Shown here: positions 63,721-64,000 of the stretch, piece by piece
How the letters are laid out: each line of letters starts with the position of its first letter
Numbering within the stretch: position 1 is the first letter of the stretch
Origin: Pseudomonas sp. R-28-1W-6
GTDB lineage: Bacteria; Pseudomonadota; Gammaproteobacteria; Pseudomonadales; Pseudomonadaceae
Length of the DNA: 64,000 bases
Direction: 5' to 3'
Assembly (NCBI RefSeq): GCF_009799925.1
Contig: NZ_WELK01000010.1
Span: 13,423-77,422 of the forward strand
The notes under the pieces: generated by a model
Seen by the model: only the letters and a program-made list of their open reading frames with translations
The model's database searches: none
What the model was told of the DNA's origin: nothing
Program-made: the position numbers and the translations under genes

Positions 63721-64000
63721 ATGGACAAATTCCAGGAAATGCAGGTGTTTCTCGCCGTCGCCGAGGAACAGAACTTCGCTGCCGCCGCACGCCGCCTGAA
63801 CCTGTCGCCGCCCAGCGTGACCCGTGCCGTTGCGGCCCTGGAGGAACGCATCGGCACCCGGCTGCTGGCCCGCACCACGCGCAGCGTGCACATCACCGAA
63901 GCCGGCCAGCGCTACCAGGAAGACTGCCGGCGCATCCTCGCCGAGCTGGAAGAGGCCGAAGAGTCGGCCGCCGGCAGCCACGCCGTCGCCCGCGGCCAAC
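63721..64000 (+). CDS. LysR-family transcriptional regulator, cut by the window end
   Basis: The first 93 residues show the LysR helix-turn-helix: EMQVFLAVAEEQNFAAAARR, LNLSPPSVTRAVAALEERIG and TRLLARTTRSVHITEAGQRY. AGGAG precedes the ATG. The effector domain lies beyond the window. The neighbouring dioxygenase gene may be a target, by position only. Confidence 0.9.
   Translation, partial: MDKFQEMQVFLAVAEEQNFAAAARRLNLSPPSVTRAVAALEERIGTRLLARTTRSVHITEAGQRYQEDCRRILAELEEAEESAAGSHAVARGQ

Overview
The window is high-GC, densely coded chromosomal DNA from a Pseudomonas-type gammaproteobacterium. The protein families, the Pseudomonas-style REP repeats that begin with GTAG or GGAG, and the gene order all point that way. 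From memory, the left half resembles the P. aeruginosa PA1975-PA1992 neighbourhood (alcohol oxidation and its regulators) and the right half follows PA2795-PA2832 almost gene for gene. These two blocks lie far apart in that genome. Here they meet near position 29,000, beside dusA and a decayed integrase.

Left block (about 2-29 kb): periplasmic alcohol oxidation with the quinone cofactor PQQ. It holds a PQQ alcohol dehydrogenase with the extra aspartate of the lanthanide-dependent PedH type, cytochrome c550 (pedF/exaB), a SoxYZ-like carrier with a zinc metallohydrolase, and two kinds of dehydrogenase-associated binding protein. A translationally coupled ABC exporter operon follows (binding protein, an 89-residue small protein, beta-propeller, ATPase, permease), then a CXXCW rhodanese-like protein, the ErbR/AgmR response regulator, the nitric-oxide sensor NosP with its kinase NahK, a porin and the PQQ protease gene pqqF. 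A motif close to TACYTTGGTAG recurs upstream of at least five of these units. pqqABCDE and the aldehyde dehydrogenase are not in the window.

Middle (29-43 kb): dusA, transaldolase, a response-regulator phosphatase with a STAS protein (RssB/RssC), a PilZ protein, MlaA, a thioesterase, a degenerate HAD protein, a DUF4404 protein, queF, and a copper-resistance operon (cupredoxin, CopA, CopB) divergent from copRS around a cop box.

Right block (43-64 kb): trmK, a low-GC DUF4041/T5orf172 gene and an RND pump pair, all apparently inserted between copS and an ABC-2 exporter. Then come a transglutaminase-like protein, a PA2817-family protein, a duplicated tRNA-Gly/tRNA-Glu pair, a free methionine sulfoxide reductase, a DUF815 ATPase, the hybrid kinase SagS, the peroxide-response pair gpx/ospR with a clear operator, msrB, alaA, htpX behind a heat-shock-like promoter, tpm, a DODA dioxygenase and a truncated LysR gene.

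Repeats are a feature of the window. A GTAG-GGTGCGCC family occurs about twenty times, on both sides of a REP-associated tyrosine transposase, and supplies the TAG stop codon of three genes. A second family (GGAGCGGCTTCAGCCGCGA) forms inverted clusters. A 142-bp palindromic element occurs twice with compensating changes in its stem. No CRISPR array or rRNA was seen.
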